Positions 45,780 to 56,982 of a DNA stretch of 64,000 bases are shown here, piece by piece. Location of the stretch: contig NC_068910.1 of NCBI RefSeq assembly GCF_023091745.1, positions 48,781,272-48,845,271 of the forward strand, in the 5' to 3' direction. The translations under genes were made by a program, and so were the position numbers. The notes beneath the pieces are model-generated. The model was given only the letters and a program-made list of their open reading frames with translations, was not told the DNA's origin and made no database searches. Each line of letters starts with the position of its first letter. Position 1 is the first letter of the stretch. The DNA is from Budorcas taxicolor. Taxonomy: Eukaryota > Chordata > Mammalia > Artiodactyla > Bovidae.

Positions 45780-46650
45780 AATTATAAATTGGACTACTCA
45801 AAAATGAACATCGTAAAGTTAAAAAAAAAATCACACAACTGGGAGAATATATAACAAACATGCATCAGTGGGGGGATAAAAAGGATCAAGAATGTATAAA
45901 GAGGCCACAAATCAATAATAAGACAATAGAGAAATGGCCAAAAGACATGAATGGGCTTTTCAATAAGAGAAAATATAAACAAACATATGAAGAGATGCTC
46001 AATCTCTTTAATAATAAGGGAAATGCAGATCAAGACCATAATTTACACTTTGCTTGAGAAAATTTAAGAAGTTTGACAATACCCAATATCCATTTTTCAC
46101 ACATTTCAGGCAGGAGTATTCATGGTTCCATTTTGGAAAACAATTAGGCATTGTCTCGTAGAGGTGAATATCCTCACACCTTGAGTGTGTGTGTGCTGTG
46201 TCCAACTCTTTGTGACCCCATGGACTGTAGCCCTCCAGGTTCCTCTGTCCATGGGATTTCCCAGCAAGAATACTGGAATGGGTTGCTATTTCCTCCTCCA
46301 GGGGATCTTCCCCACCCAGGGATCAAACCGGTGTCTCCTGCGTCTCTTATATTGGCAGGCAGATTCTTTACTGCAGAGCCACTAGGGAAGGCCCAGCCTC
46401 ACACCTTATGACCCAGCAATTCTATTCCCACTTGTATACTCTGGGTAAACATTTGTACACATGATCCAAGAAGAGTATCAAAACATTCATGACAATACAT
46501 TCCAAATATGGGAGGTGGGGAAAAGAGCCCAAAAACCCCATCAAGAGAAGAATGGATAAACTGTGGTATCTTTCTCTAATAGCATACAATGCAGCAGTGA
46601 AAATGAATAAACTTCAGTCATATCTCTCAAGATTTGCAGATACAAGGGAG
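45780..46650 (+). mobile_element. Sense L1 3' ORF2 and UTR split by Bov-tA
   Basis: GAAATGGCCAAAAGACATGA, then after the SINE GACCCAGCAATTCTATTCCC and CATGATCCAAGAAGAGTATC. Confidence 0.75.
46180..46395 (-). mobile_element. Bov-tA SINE
   Basis: Reverse copy: GTGCTGTGTCCAACTCTTTG, CCAGCAAGAATACTGGAATG, AGCCACTAGGGAAGGCCC. Interrupts an L1. Confidence 0.92.
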
Positions 46651-49459
46651 CATTAGCCAAGGAAGTGTGGGCAGTCTCAAGAGGCTAGAAAAGGCAAGGA
46701 ACTACATTCCCCACTAGAGCCTCCAGAAAGGAATACAGCCCTGTGACACCTAATTTTAGCCAAGTGAGGCCCATTTTGGCCTCTGACCTGCAAGACTATA
46801 ATACATCTGTGTTGTTGAAAGCCAGTAAGTTTGTGGTAATCTGTCACAACAGCAACAGGAAACTAGCAGAGTGTGTACATGTGTAAGGTTGGAGAGGGTG
46901 TCACGCAATAGAGGAGACTTCCTAGGGAGGGAGGGAAAGAGGGGAGTGAAGGAGGGAGGGATGGAGAGAACTTTTGTTTTGCTCACAAAGATTTGGTTTG
47001 GGGCCTGGAGCCAGCTTCTCTGGTAGAGTGACCTTCAGTGTCCCCCGAGCATCACCTGAATGCCCAACAGGGGCCTGACAGTCTGCAAGAACCTGAAGCA
47101 CTTGTTCCCAAAGGTCCCCCACCAGGTGGACAGGCCCCAGCAACTGGTTCCTGATATAAAAAGAGGAAACTGAGGCCTGGGACAAGGGAGGTACAGCCAG
47201 GAGCAGCCCCCTTTCTGAGGACAGGAAATGGCCAGATGCCACATCTTAGAACTCACGCTTCCTGGGAGGGCAGCCTGCTCCTTCCACAGACTTCCCACAG
47301 TCAGTCAAGGTCCGGCAGGCTCCTGTCAACATCTATACTGAGAATGCGGCCCCACAATTGCTAGGTGTCATCATAGTCGAAACCCTCAACACCCTCCCAG
47401 CCCTTCCTCCCTAGAGACAGGACCACAAGCCAAAGCCAGGGCCCACTTGACCACAGTCCAGGCCCAGCCAGATCCTTGGAAGCAGAACCCTTGGGTTCCA
47501 TGGTGTCTAGGGAGCACTGTCACAATGGGGTGGGGAGGTCCTGGGATTGGGTAGGATGAAGGGGAGCAGCATTCCACCACTGGGGCACAACTGGCCATAG
47601 GCCCTAGGGACAGAAGGGGCAAGGCAGACTGGGAAAATCTCCACATAAGCCAGCCCCATGCCTTCATGCAGACTGTGTCCAACACCCAGAGCACCTGCCT
47701 CCCCCATGATGGTTCCACCTCCATTGTGGGAAATCCTCCCATCCTTCCAGGCACCACTTGCTCACCCCCAATCCCCAGGCCTAGGGAGGAAGAATGGAGA
47801 GGAAAGTCAAGGGAGGAACAGATGCTCTGCTCAGCTGCTCCCAGATCCCCACCCAGGGGAGGAGGGAGTGTAGGTTAAAGTTTTCTTGGTGGGAAACTTG
47901 AGGAGTGGCCATAGGATGGCTTTTTCTTCCTCTGAGAGGAGGATGAGAAGCTATCTGGTAGGGGGTAAGAGGAAGGGGGACAAGCAGAGTGGACCTGAGA
48001 AATAGCCACCAGTGAGAATTGGAAAACAAGCTGACTTGAAAAGCTGGTAGGAATACAAGGTGCTGCTGAAGACTCAGGAAGTGCTGGTGACCGTGGGTTC
48101 AGAGAAGAGAGCCGCGAGTATGATGCTCTCTAGCTGTGCCCAGCTGTTGGGATGCAAGCAGAAAGAAGGTGGACAGTTGGGCTAACGTGCTGCTATGGTT
48201 GTGCTAGTTGGACTGTCTTGTAAGGGAGGCCAGCCCAAGAGATACAATGTGGGGATCCACCGGGAGGGGCAGGAGATGAAGTAGGGTTCCAAGGAGTCAT
48301 TTGCCAGCATCTTGTTCATACTAAGGAGCAACGCAGAGGTCCTGGGGTGATCACTGAGAACCCCTGAATATTCTTGAAGAAAGCCTAATTGTAGGAGCCT
48401 CCCAGGGCCACTGACTGATGATTACTCACTGCAAGTCCCCAAAGAACCAACACTAGTGGCCACCAAGTAAGAAGACTTCTGCCCCCTTCTCCTACCCTGC
48501 ATGGGCCCTGCAAGAGCCAGAGCATCAGAGAATGAAAGGAAAGAGGGGCCTAGAGAGGGACAGAACCACGTCCTGCCTCTCCCCGCCACTGGTCCTGAGT
48601 GAAGGGCAGGTGAAGGAGAATCTCTGAAGAGAAGGCAGCCCTGAAGCTTTGACTCTGACTGAATCAGTCTCCTCTCAGCTAGACCAAATGTCTTGTGGGT
48701 CCCACCTTATCCATTCAGGCCTGGTTCAGCCACTGGAGGAACTGCAAACTTCCCTTTGTCCACCTGCCTGGATGGGCCCATGACTTCGAGGGCTGGGAGA
48801 GGCCCTACTCGGCTGTCCTGTTCTGGGCCTGACTATGTCTTCAGAACGGGGAATCCCAGGTGGAGGGGATCCGAGGAGCCATATCCCCAAAGAGTGTCAG
48901 AAAACAAGTTAAACCCAAGACACACCCAAGATTCTAATTCAGAACAGGGTACTGGGGATGGGGTTTTGGGGATGAGCATGGTTTTGAAAGGAGGGAGGCC
49001 CATCTAGGATGCTTCTGAGATTGGGCCAGGCAGTGGGTGGCTGGCTCGGGGGCCAGCTCACAGGGTACTGCCTCCATTAGCAAGGCTGGTGGTGCTCACA
49101 GGTCCAGCTATTTATAGGGGAGTGTTTAGGCAGCTCTCTGCTGCTGCAGGTCTAGCTTTGGAGACACAGTCATACAGCTAAGTGCCGCTCTAAAGGCTAC
49201 CCTAGGCTGGAAATACTTCCCGAGGCCTCCAAACCCTTTTCTGAGAGCACTGCCTTCAGAGAGCTGGAGGAAGCAGAAGGTCATCATTGGCTATCTAGGA
49301 ACTGTCCTCATTCCTCGCCACCTCCTCCTCAAAGTATGGGAATTGTGAGGGCTCCCTCTGCAACAATGGACAAGTGGTAAAGTAGGGACCTGGCCTTCTG
49401 GAAGAGGGGCCACTGATGTGATGTCCTGGGCTTCAGAGAGAGCAAGCACCTCACTGTGG
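46651..49459. other. Repeat-poor intergenic block between SLC22A14 and SLC22A13
   Basis: About 2.8 kb without young SINE or LINE copies, flanked by dense repeats on the left. It could hold the non-coding first exon and promoter of SLC22A14, or the lost 3' UTR of SLC22A13. I see no conserved coding frame. Confidence 0.45.
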
Positions 49460-49668
49460 TCAGGATTCTTGCTCCAGGTCTTCGACAGTGTCCTTCAGGG
49501 TCTGGCCACATGTCTCTGTCAGCAGGGCCGAGTAAGCCGGCCCCGATGGGGAGGCTGCCGTAGATGAGCACGAGGAGGGACACGTGATGCTCGCCCAGCA
49601 GGATCATGAGTGGCATGAGGATGCCCCTGATCCTTGAAAAGATGTCCACCAGCGCCATGCCCGTCTGC
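49460..49668 (-). pseudogene. SLC22A13: SLC22A13 exon 9, 2-nt deletion
   Basis: Acceptor CCGCAG. QTGMALVDIFSRIRGILMPL leads to IYGSLPIGAGL, where about 2 nt are missing at 49528-49534. The shifted frame continues with the family's ALLTETCGQTLKDTVEDLE and stops at TGA 49462-49460, well short of the human C-terminus. Confidence 0.9.
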
Positions 49669-50228
49669 CTGCGGGAAGGCTGGCAGACGCTGAGCGGACC
49701 TGGCCTCCCCTGGGTCCACCCCAGCTTCACCCACAGTTCCACCCCAGCTCATGTCCTTGGAAAGCCCCAATGTCTCATCTGGTCTCCCCAGACGTGCGCG
49801 GTCCCAGGCTTCCTCAAGTCCACCCAGCCTTCCCGCCCCATCAACCTGCACTTCTCCTGGTCCTACGATGTGGCCTGCTTCTCCCACCTCCAGGCCTTCT
49901 GTTTGCCGGCTGCACTCCTGCCCACCTATCGAGTCTCCGATCAAAGGTTGCACCTCCTGACCACCCCCCACTCCCACTGCAGACTTCCTTCTGAGCCATT
50001 CATCAAACCTGGACTCACACCGTATTTAGTCCTGACAAGGCCAGGCTATGGCCCCTGATGTATCTGTCCTCCACTGCCCTCCTCTGCACTCCCCTGACCT
50101 CATCCAGCCCTGCTGCCCCAGAGCCAGTCCTGTAAGTTCTGTGGGGAACACCAGGGAGGGCAGAAGAGAGATGGTCAAAATGAGGGTCTTGGGAGCAGAG
50201 GAGCCAGGGTTGCACCCGCCACCCTTAC

Positions 50229-50337
50229 CTGATGACAGTGGGGAGGAGCTCAGCAGAGTCCACGTAGAAGATGGTAAATCCAGCCACCAAGGCAAACTTC
50301 CCCACCAGAGCCAGCACAGTGACCACCACAGGCAGAT
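50229..50337 (-). pseudogene. SLC22A13: SLC22A13 exon 8, intact
   Basis: 109 nt, acceptor CCACCAG, donor CATCAG|GTAAGG. It encodes DLPVVVTVLALVGKFALVAG then FTIFYVDSAELLPTVIR. Confidence 0.93.
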
Positions 50338-50513
50338 CTGGTGGAAGCTGCCCATCAGCCACAGGGAGAGTGGCCAGCCCACCCCCTGGGCCCTGTCCCT
50401 GCCTCCCAAACTCCTCACCCCTTGTGCACCCAAGCCCCAGAGAAGCCCTCACTCCTGAAAAGGAAACAAGGGGTCTCGGTAGCAGGGGTGGGTGTGGGCA
50501 GAGGCCCTGGTAT

Positions 50514-50814
50514 CTGCTGGGATGAAGATGATGGTGATACACGTGAGGCCACCCAGAACCAGGGTCCCCGACTGACTCTACCTGCGGCCCATCCATTCCA
50601 TTATAAAATGCTGCAGCAGCACCTCGACTGCTCTGAAGATTAACTGTGTCAGGTAGATGTTCAGGCCAAAGTGCCCCACCTTGAGGCCCAGGCCATAGAA
50701 CATCAGTTCAGTTCAGTTCAGTTCAGTCGCTCAGTCGCGTCCAACTGTTTGCAACCCCATAAATCACAGCATGCCAGGCCTCCCCGTTCACAGAACACCA
50801 GGCTGTCCACAAAC
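50514..50814 (-). pseudogene. SLC22A13: SLC22A13 exon 7, split by BovB, nonsense, donor lost
   Basis: Acceptor CTGCAG at 50814, then FVDSL, then an 86-bp BovB piece with a duplicated 9-bp site, then FYGLGLKVGHFGLNIYLTQL. Removing insert and duplication leaves 206 nt against 215, a 9-nt in-frame loss after AVEV. TAG at 50580-50578 replaces the Trp after GRR. The donor dinucleotide at 50513-50512 is AT. Confidence 0.93.
50703..50788 (-). mobile_element. Truncated BovB (86 bp) inside SLC22A13 exon 7
   Basis: Only the BovB 3' tail with four AGTTC units (plus-strand view AGTTCAGTTCAGTTCAGTTC at its left). Flanks are CATAGAACA at 50694-50702 and CACAGAACA at 50789-50797, a 9-bp target duplication with one mismatch. 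Confidence 0.92.
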
Positions 50815-51022
50815 CTGCAGAGTTCAAGAGTCCCTCTCAGTGCCAGGTGATGAGACCCCATCACACTCAGAAAGAGAGACTGCCTTGGCCAGGAGCCACT
50901 ACAGGAGACAGAAGCACAGCCAGCAAGCGACCCAGTGGTACCCAGACAGCCACCTCCCACAGAGACATGGCAGCCCTTTAGTTTAGGCCTCAGCGAGGGC
51001 TGTGGACCCTGAGTCCACTCAC

Positions 51023-51116
51023 CAGATGTAGAAGAGAATCAGGGTCTCCTTCCGGAGCTGGGGTGTTGGAACAGATCTAGGGCATTCCCTGAGGGGCTGG
51101 TCTTCTCTAGGGCCAG
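51023..51116 (-). pseudogene. SLC22A13: SLC22A13 exon 6, frameshifted
   Basis: 94 nt against 95 expected. A C-run at 51060-51063 is one base short, so LALEKTSPSGNALDLFQHP is followed by a shift and TGA at 51041-51039. Splice sites are normal. Confidence 0.92.
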
Positions 51117-51200
51117 CTGGGAGGGATGTGCAGAGTGAGGGGCCAGGCAGGCCGGTCTGTGTGGTCCCATCAGGCAGGGCTGGCCCAGTGCTGCAAGTAC

Positions 51201-51321
51201 CTGGCTCAGGAGCTGGGAGGAGAGTTTGTGCCTGTTGATCAAGGCCACTTTCTGGATCAATTGTTTGGCCTCCTCTCCCCTCCCCCAGGTAAGGAGCCAC
51301 CGTGCAGATTCTGGCAGGGCC
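51201..51321 (-). pseudogene. SLC22A13: SLC22A13 exon 5, intact
   Basis: 121 nt, same length as SLC22A14 exon 5, acceptor CCACAG, donor CCAG|GTACTT. It encodes ALPESARWLLTWGRGEEAKQ then LINRHKLSSQLLSQ. Confidence 0.93.
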
Positions 51322-51475
51322 CTGTGGGTCAGGAATGGCTGTGACCTTGGGGCCTGAACTTCCCCGCTGTCCTAGCACACATACACCCTACAGGCCTCAC
51401 AGACTCCCTCTCCCAGACACCTCTCTGCATGCACCACCAGCCAAGAGGTAGTTTGCCTGGGAAATATCTCCTCAC

Positions 51476-51641
51476 CAGAAGCAGAAGGGCAGAAAGACAG
51501 GTGCCGTGCCAGCAATCTGGAAGAGTCTCCAGTTCCGGATGTCGCAGGCAAGTCCTGCAAGAGCCATCTGCCCCAGGGAGAAGGCGCACTGTGCCAGGAC
51601 CACAGCCTGGATCCTCCACGAGGGCCCCACCCACTCTGTAA
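51476..51641 (-). pseudogene. SLC22A13: SLC22A13 exon 4, open with 3-nt deletion
   Basis: 166 nt against 169 expected, normal splice sites, frame open: TEWVGPSWRIQAVVLAQCAF then NWRLFQIAGTAPVFLPFCFW. Confidence 0.92.
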
Positions 51642-51870
51642 CTGGAAGCAGGCAGAGGCTGAGGCTGGGCTGGACCCCACCCTGTCACTCCCTGCCATCG
51701 TGAGATGCCACCAGGTCAGGGGCTGTGGTCCTGGTCCAGTTCAGGGCGTGCCAGTGCCATCACCTTAGGTGCATGGAGCTGACTGGGCCCCCCAGGCAGT
51801 GTGGGAGTGTGGCCACGCAGGCCCCATGCCCTTGCTCTGCAGCTGATGGCTTCAGGGCCCAGATACTCAC

Positions 51871-52025
51871 GTAGGGTGACATTGCTGAAGGTATATCCAG
51901 CGACGGCTGTGGCCACAGAAAAGCACAGGACCATGTAGAGCTCAAAGCTGGGCATGAAGGCAGTCCTCATGCCGAGGATGGCGAAGAGGAGCAGCGGCAC
52001 CAGGAGAGTGGCCTTGTGGCCAATC
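51871..52025 (-). pseudogene. SLC22A13: SLC22A13 exon 3, intact
   Basis: 155 nt, acceptor CCCCAG and donor CTAC|GTGAGT. It encodes IGHKATLLVPLLLFAILGMR then FMPSFELYMVLCFSVAT. The motif-A GRK is GHK. Confidence 0.93.
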
Positions 52026-52270
52026 CTGGGGTTGCAAAGGGGCAGGTAGAGGAGTCAATCTCTCTGAGGGGAAAGAGGAAGGGAGACCCAGCCCCAAGCC
52101 CTTTGCTGGGTGCTCTGTCTGTGGGAGGGTGCATGGCCCCAGCTGGGAGTCCCATTGCAGGTAGACAGGGCCTTACCCAGAGACTGGTGAGAGGGGCCCT
52201 GGGGAGAACAAAACTCTGGGCCAGGAGCCCAAGAGCATGCTGGGTCGGGGGAACTGGTCAAGGTTCTTAG

Positions 52271-52368
52271 CAGTCGCAGAGGGGCCCGAAGGTGAGCACC
52301 CCAGTGAGGAGCCCAGCCACATACACTGATGTTTCCTTCAGATGCTTCCAACCATAGACCATGTTAAA
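52271..52368 (-). pseudogene. SLC22A13: SLC22A13 exon 2 remnant, both splice sites lost
   Basis: 98 nt homologous to the 104-nt exon 2 of the family, still in frame (6-nt deletion): FNMVYGWKHLKETSVYVAGL then LTGVLTFGPLCD. The acceptor dinucleotide at 52370-52369 is AT and the donor at 52270-52269 is CT. Confidence 0.9.
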
Positions 52369-52371
52369 ATG

Positions 52372-55300
52372 AGGTAGACACAGGCAGATGTGAGCTCAGG
52401 GGCAGCTAAGGCTAGTCCTTTTATCAGCTAGACCATGCATGACAAACCTCTCAGGACAGAAGTGGGGCAGGTTCCCAAACTGTGTATCAAGGTACCCCAG
52501 GGCACCAGCTTTGTGAACTGAGTGCACGACACGATACTTAGAAGTGTAAGAGGAAATACAGTGACAGTCAACATCTGTTTCATATCAAACTACCAGCTCC
52601 GGATGGTTCACGCAATTCTTTTCAGTGATCGGTGTGAAGCTGTGTTTTTGGCAAGTGCTGTGGAAAAAGCAAAAACCACGTGAAACCCACAGGGCTCAAG
52701 GACTGCGATGTGTGGTTGCCAATATATCCTATTAGGAAGTAACTGCACTTACCTGAGGATGAAATTCAAATGTTTTCTTTTGTGTATTTTTTTAAACAGC
52801 TACTGAGTTATTAGTATATAAATTCTGAAGTTTTGTTTCTGTTTTATTTTTGCTGTTGATGGTTTTTGTTTGTTTGTTTACCCCACTGCACGGCATGAGG
52901 CATCTTAGTTCTTCAACCAAGGGTCACATTGGAAGTGCAGAGTCTTGACCACTGGACCGCCGGGGAAGTCCCTCTTCTTAAGTTGTTTGGATCAAATTAC
53001 TTATTATATGAATCGTCTAGGCATTTTTTTTGGCCTGGAGATACCATATAAAATTATGGATGCACGGTTTGGGAACCCCCGACAGTCACTAACTGCTTCT
53101 TCCTGACAAATGGGGCCTCTTCCCTGTAACTACGGCACCCCTGTGACCTGCTTGGGCCTTTCAGACTTTTCCCAACTGACTGCAAAATCCCCCTGAAACT
53201 CCCACCATTCTCGGGCAATCAGAATCCTAAGGAGCCCTCACACATCCCTTAAGGAAAGAGATTAGGATGCAGGAACATGAACCCTGCACACACATGGTGA
53301 TGGAGGGGAGACAGCCTACCTGGAGACTCACAGAACCTGACGGACAGATTGGAAGTCCAAGTGAAGAACATACGGGCGTCCATATAGATCTGTACACACG
53401 TCCACTGCATGTGCACACACAACAATGGCATGTGACTGACCCCCGTTTGTGTGCCCCTCAAGGAAGTTCTGTGCCCTCTGCACACCTCTCAGCTCCATAC
53501 TCAAGTGTGCGCAGGGGGATCATGACAGGTGAGTTCTCCTCCAGAGCTCACGGAGACAACTTCACAATATTAATGTGTGCTGAGTGGTTTCTCTGGATTG
53601 GGTACTATGCCAAATGTTTCACATGCATCATCTCACATAATTCTAGCAACAATCCTTGACTTACTATACATAGCTTCAGCAGCTAGTCCTAGGTCCTAGA
53701 GTTGGACAGCTGGATGGCAGTGAGTTCAGACATCTTTGCTGCCCTGGACAGGAAGTGAAACTAAGGGAAAGCTAAGGTAATGTTTCCTGAATGAAAGGAT
53801 GAGTGAATGAAGGAAGGAAGGAACCAATCAATACCTTCAGTTAGCTGAGAAGCCAATCTCCATGAGTTACCTAATCTTTAGCCAAAAATTAACCAATTCA
53901 GGAGATAGTATTTTGCTCCTACATCTGTCTTGAAGGACAACTGTTAATTTTGTAAGAGCTTTAAGTGATCATCAAATGATGAATGGATTGCTCCTGAGAG
54001 TGAAGTGTGGCAGGACCGGGTACTTGGAACTTGGTGTTCCACCCAGTTCTATCCTGTTTGCTTTTTTGTCTTGCCACCACAGATCGCCTCTGTAGTTAGA
54101 TATTGTTTAAAATAAAAAATTATGAATAAAGGTCTGCTGAGTCATTCTGTGTGACTTTGTTAGCTGATCTGCTGGTGTCTTGAGTTTCCCATGTACAAAT
54201 GAAGATGAAACAGGCTCCTTAGTACCACCTGATAGGATAAAAGGAATGAACACGTACAACATAGGTAGCAAAGTGGCTGTGCTAAGTCAGTTCAGCTGAG
54301 GCTGTACTAACACAGCTTCGTGAGGCCCAAGAAGCACACAGCTGGTGACATAGGCATCTCGGATACAAGGGGCCTTCATGCTCTGAAGACGCGCGTGCCA
54401 AGCCATGGGACTCCACCAAGGCTGCCTCCTCTGCTCAGTGGACACCATTCATTAATCCTATCTTATCAAATTCTCTAACTCCCATGTAGGCTTCTTATTC
54501 CCTCTGTTTTGCAGAAGAGAGAGGCCTGGAGAGGTGCCAAGACCAACCCCAGTTCATGTGCTGGTGTCATGTTGCAGATGGAAACGAGACGAAGAGGGCT
54601 CCAACTTGGGACACCAGGTGTCAACCTCCCCAGCCCTAATGCCTATGGTGGACAGTTCTGTCTGGGGCCTGCCATGGTGGACTGCAGAATCCCACCCCAT
54701 TTCTTGGAGCACAACCCATCAAGTCTCATTTCCACTGTTCCAAACCATCAATGGCTCCCACTGGTCTCTGGAAGAAAGTCCCAATTCCTTAGCACTGGTA
54801 TCTGAGACTCTTTAAGAGTTGGCTCTTGTCTTTTCCCAGTCCTCTTTGTATGTTAGCATTGCTCACACAGGCCAGGGGCTTTCATGCTCCAGACCGTAGA
54901 AATGGCTATTCTCTCTGCTCTGCACACCTTCCTTCTGTGGTTCGAGGACAGACCTCACTGTTTTTCCTATTCACTGATGGTCCAGTGACCTCTGTGTTCA
55001 GAGGTTTGTGTGAACAGGGCTGGGAGTCATTTTCTCTTTTACCAAGGATGGGCACCCAGGAAATGTTGGACAGGTAGGCTGAGAAGGAGAAATGTACTCT
55101 GTCGTTCACGAGCACACAGCTTATACGGAAATGTTTTTTTTTTTCCTTCTCAAATCTGGATTATCTGTATTTCACTTTGCATGTGATGCTGCTGGTTATA
55201 AAGGAGACTTGGGATATCAGCTCAGAGAAGTCCCCAGAGTCAGCGTAGCTTGTACTATAGCTTCTACCCCTGCTTGTAGACTGGAAGCCAGGATGGACAC

Positions 55301-56450
55301 CTCACACAAGGTAGCTCCACTCTGGGCCCGAGTTTGAGGTTGTCAAGTAGTTGGAGGCACAAAGTACCCAAAGCGTACATTCACTTGGGAGTTGCAATCC
55401 TTGGGAGGGTGGGTCTGTGGAAACATGTCAGGGAAGGGCCAGAGGGCCAAGGTCCAACACCAGGGTCAGCAAAGACTAAGTTGGTGACTGAGGAGAGAGA
55501 GGCTCTTAGTCCTTGAGAACATCCCTTTCGTCCCATGAAACCTGCCCACCCCTAGCCCAGGCAAACCAAGTTCCTGACACCACCTTCTTCCTGTTACCAG
55601 GCCTTTCTTTTTCTATTCCCTGTCTACGAAGGCTTTCTCCTTTTCCCTATTAACCTTCTTCTGGTCCCTGGGCACCCAGCTCACACACCAACTCCTTCAG
55701 GGAGCTGCCTGCCCATTCTCTCCCCAGGAAGAAGCAAATTCTAGCCTCAGAGTTCATTGAGCCTCTGTCCCTCTACTAGGAGTCCAGGTCTTCTCAGAGG
55801 TGAATAGGGCGCCTCTGTTCTGATGGTGCCTCTGTTCTGACGGCGCCTCACATACTAACTCAGGAGCTGTTGGTTGGATGACAATTCCATGAACAGTCCA
55901 GCAAAGTTTGTGAACAAGAGCTAGGGTTGGCTCTGAGCACTCTGGAAGCCTGCCTGAGCTATAAGGATGGTGACACTTGGCTAGATGGGCAGCGAGTTTA
56001 TGAGCACCTGTCGAGGCAGACACAGCATCTTAGGATGATGAAGATCAGATCTACCATCGGTGAGACACTGAGGAGATGAAGGAAGGGGCACTGAGGATCA
56101 GACAAACCCAGGCTGGGCTAGATCCAGGGGCTAGCGGAGTTCAAGGTGACCTACTCCCCCTGTGAGTGGACTGAGCGGGAGGATCAGGAAGAAGGCAGGA
56201 GGACAGACCTCAGGCTGCTGGGTGCCCTGAATGAGTCCCAGGTTCACTGGGAAGCATGTGTGCTGCCCTTGTCAAGTCATCTCCCTATTCTGTGCTCCGC
56301 CCTACTGTCTGGGAAGCAACCCTTCCTGCTCTGAGGTGGGTGGAGGGGGAAAGTCTTTCTACTGTTCTGCTGGGGCCCCTCCTAAGAGAACAGAGTTAGC
56401 ATCAGCAATTGCTCAGGTATGTGTAGGACAAGTCCTAGAGTTCCTCGTAG
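52372..56450. other. SLC22A13 pseudogene intron 1, left part
   Basis: Mostly unassigned sequence, with a reversed CHR-type SINE at 52868-52972 and a weak MIR/L2-like stretch near 53560-53680. No open frame with family features. Confidence 0.5.
52868..52972 (-). mobile_element. CHR-type SINE, reversed
   Basis: CACTGCACGGCATGAGGCAT and CACTGGACCGCCGGGGAAGT. Confidence 0.85.
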
Positions 56451-56462
56451 CCTCCAGCATCT

Positions 56463-56850
56463 CAGAGGCAGGCAGGCAGGCAGGAAAAGATTGAGAGAGA
56501 AAGGCTGAAGGCAGGGACTCCAAGGCAAGCAAGCAGGAAGGTAGACGACTGGGCAGGGAAGGGGTAGGACTGCAAGATTCGTTAAACAAGGAAGACAGGT
56601 AAGTGGGCAGACACACAGGGGGTGGACTGGAAGAAAAAGGCAAATGGGAAGGCAGATGCAAACCTAGGAAAGAGAAAGGCATCAGAACAGTTGGACAGGA
56701 GCGGCAGGAAAGAAGGCCATGGGGCAGACAGGCAGAGGGGCAGATAAAAACAGAGATGAATGGACAGATGGGCAAACATCCCAGGCAAAGGGAATGGATG
56801 GAGAATTAGATGGGCCGGCAGGCAGAGGACAGAAAGCAGAACAGGCGTGA
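56463..56850 (+). repeat. Degenerate GGCAG/GGAAG-rich tract
   Basis: Begins GGCAGGCAGGCAGGCAGGAA and continues for almost 400 bp as a pyrimidine-poor series of GGCAGA, GGAAGG and GGCAAR words on the plus strand. It lies in intron 1, about 130 bp downstream of SLC22A13 exon 1. Confidence 0.65.
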
Positions 56851-56982
56851 CAATGGTCCTTCAGGCCTGGGGTGAAGGGGCAGCTTCAGAGGCAGTCACA
56901 CCAGAGACTGAGGGCGGGGCAGCAGGCAGAGCGGCTGACTGGCTCAAAACACTTAGAAAGTCAGACTGGCGTGCGGCCTTAC

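Noticed and set aside
50703..50730. Short tandem AGTTC units as a CRISPR-like or satellite array
   Set aside because: They are the pentamer tail of BovB, seen at every BovB 3' end in the window. There are no spacers.
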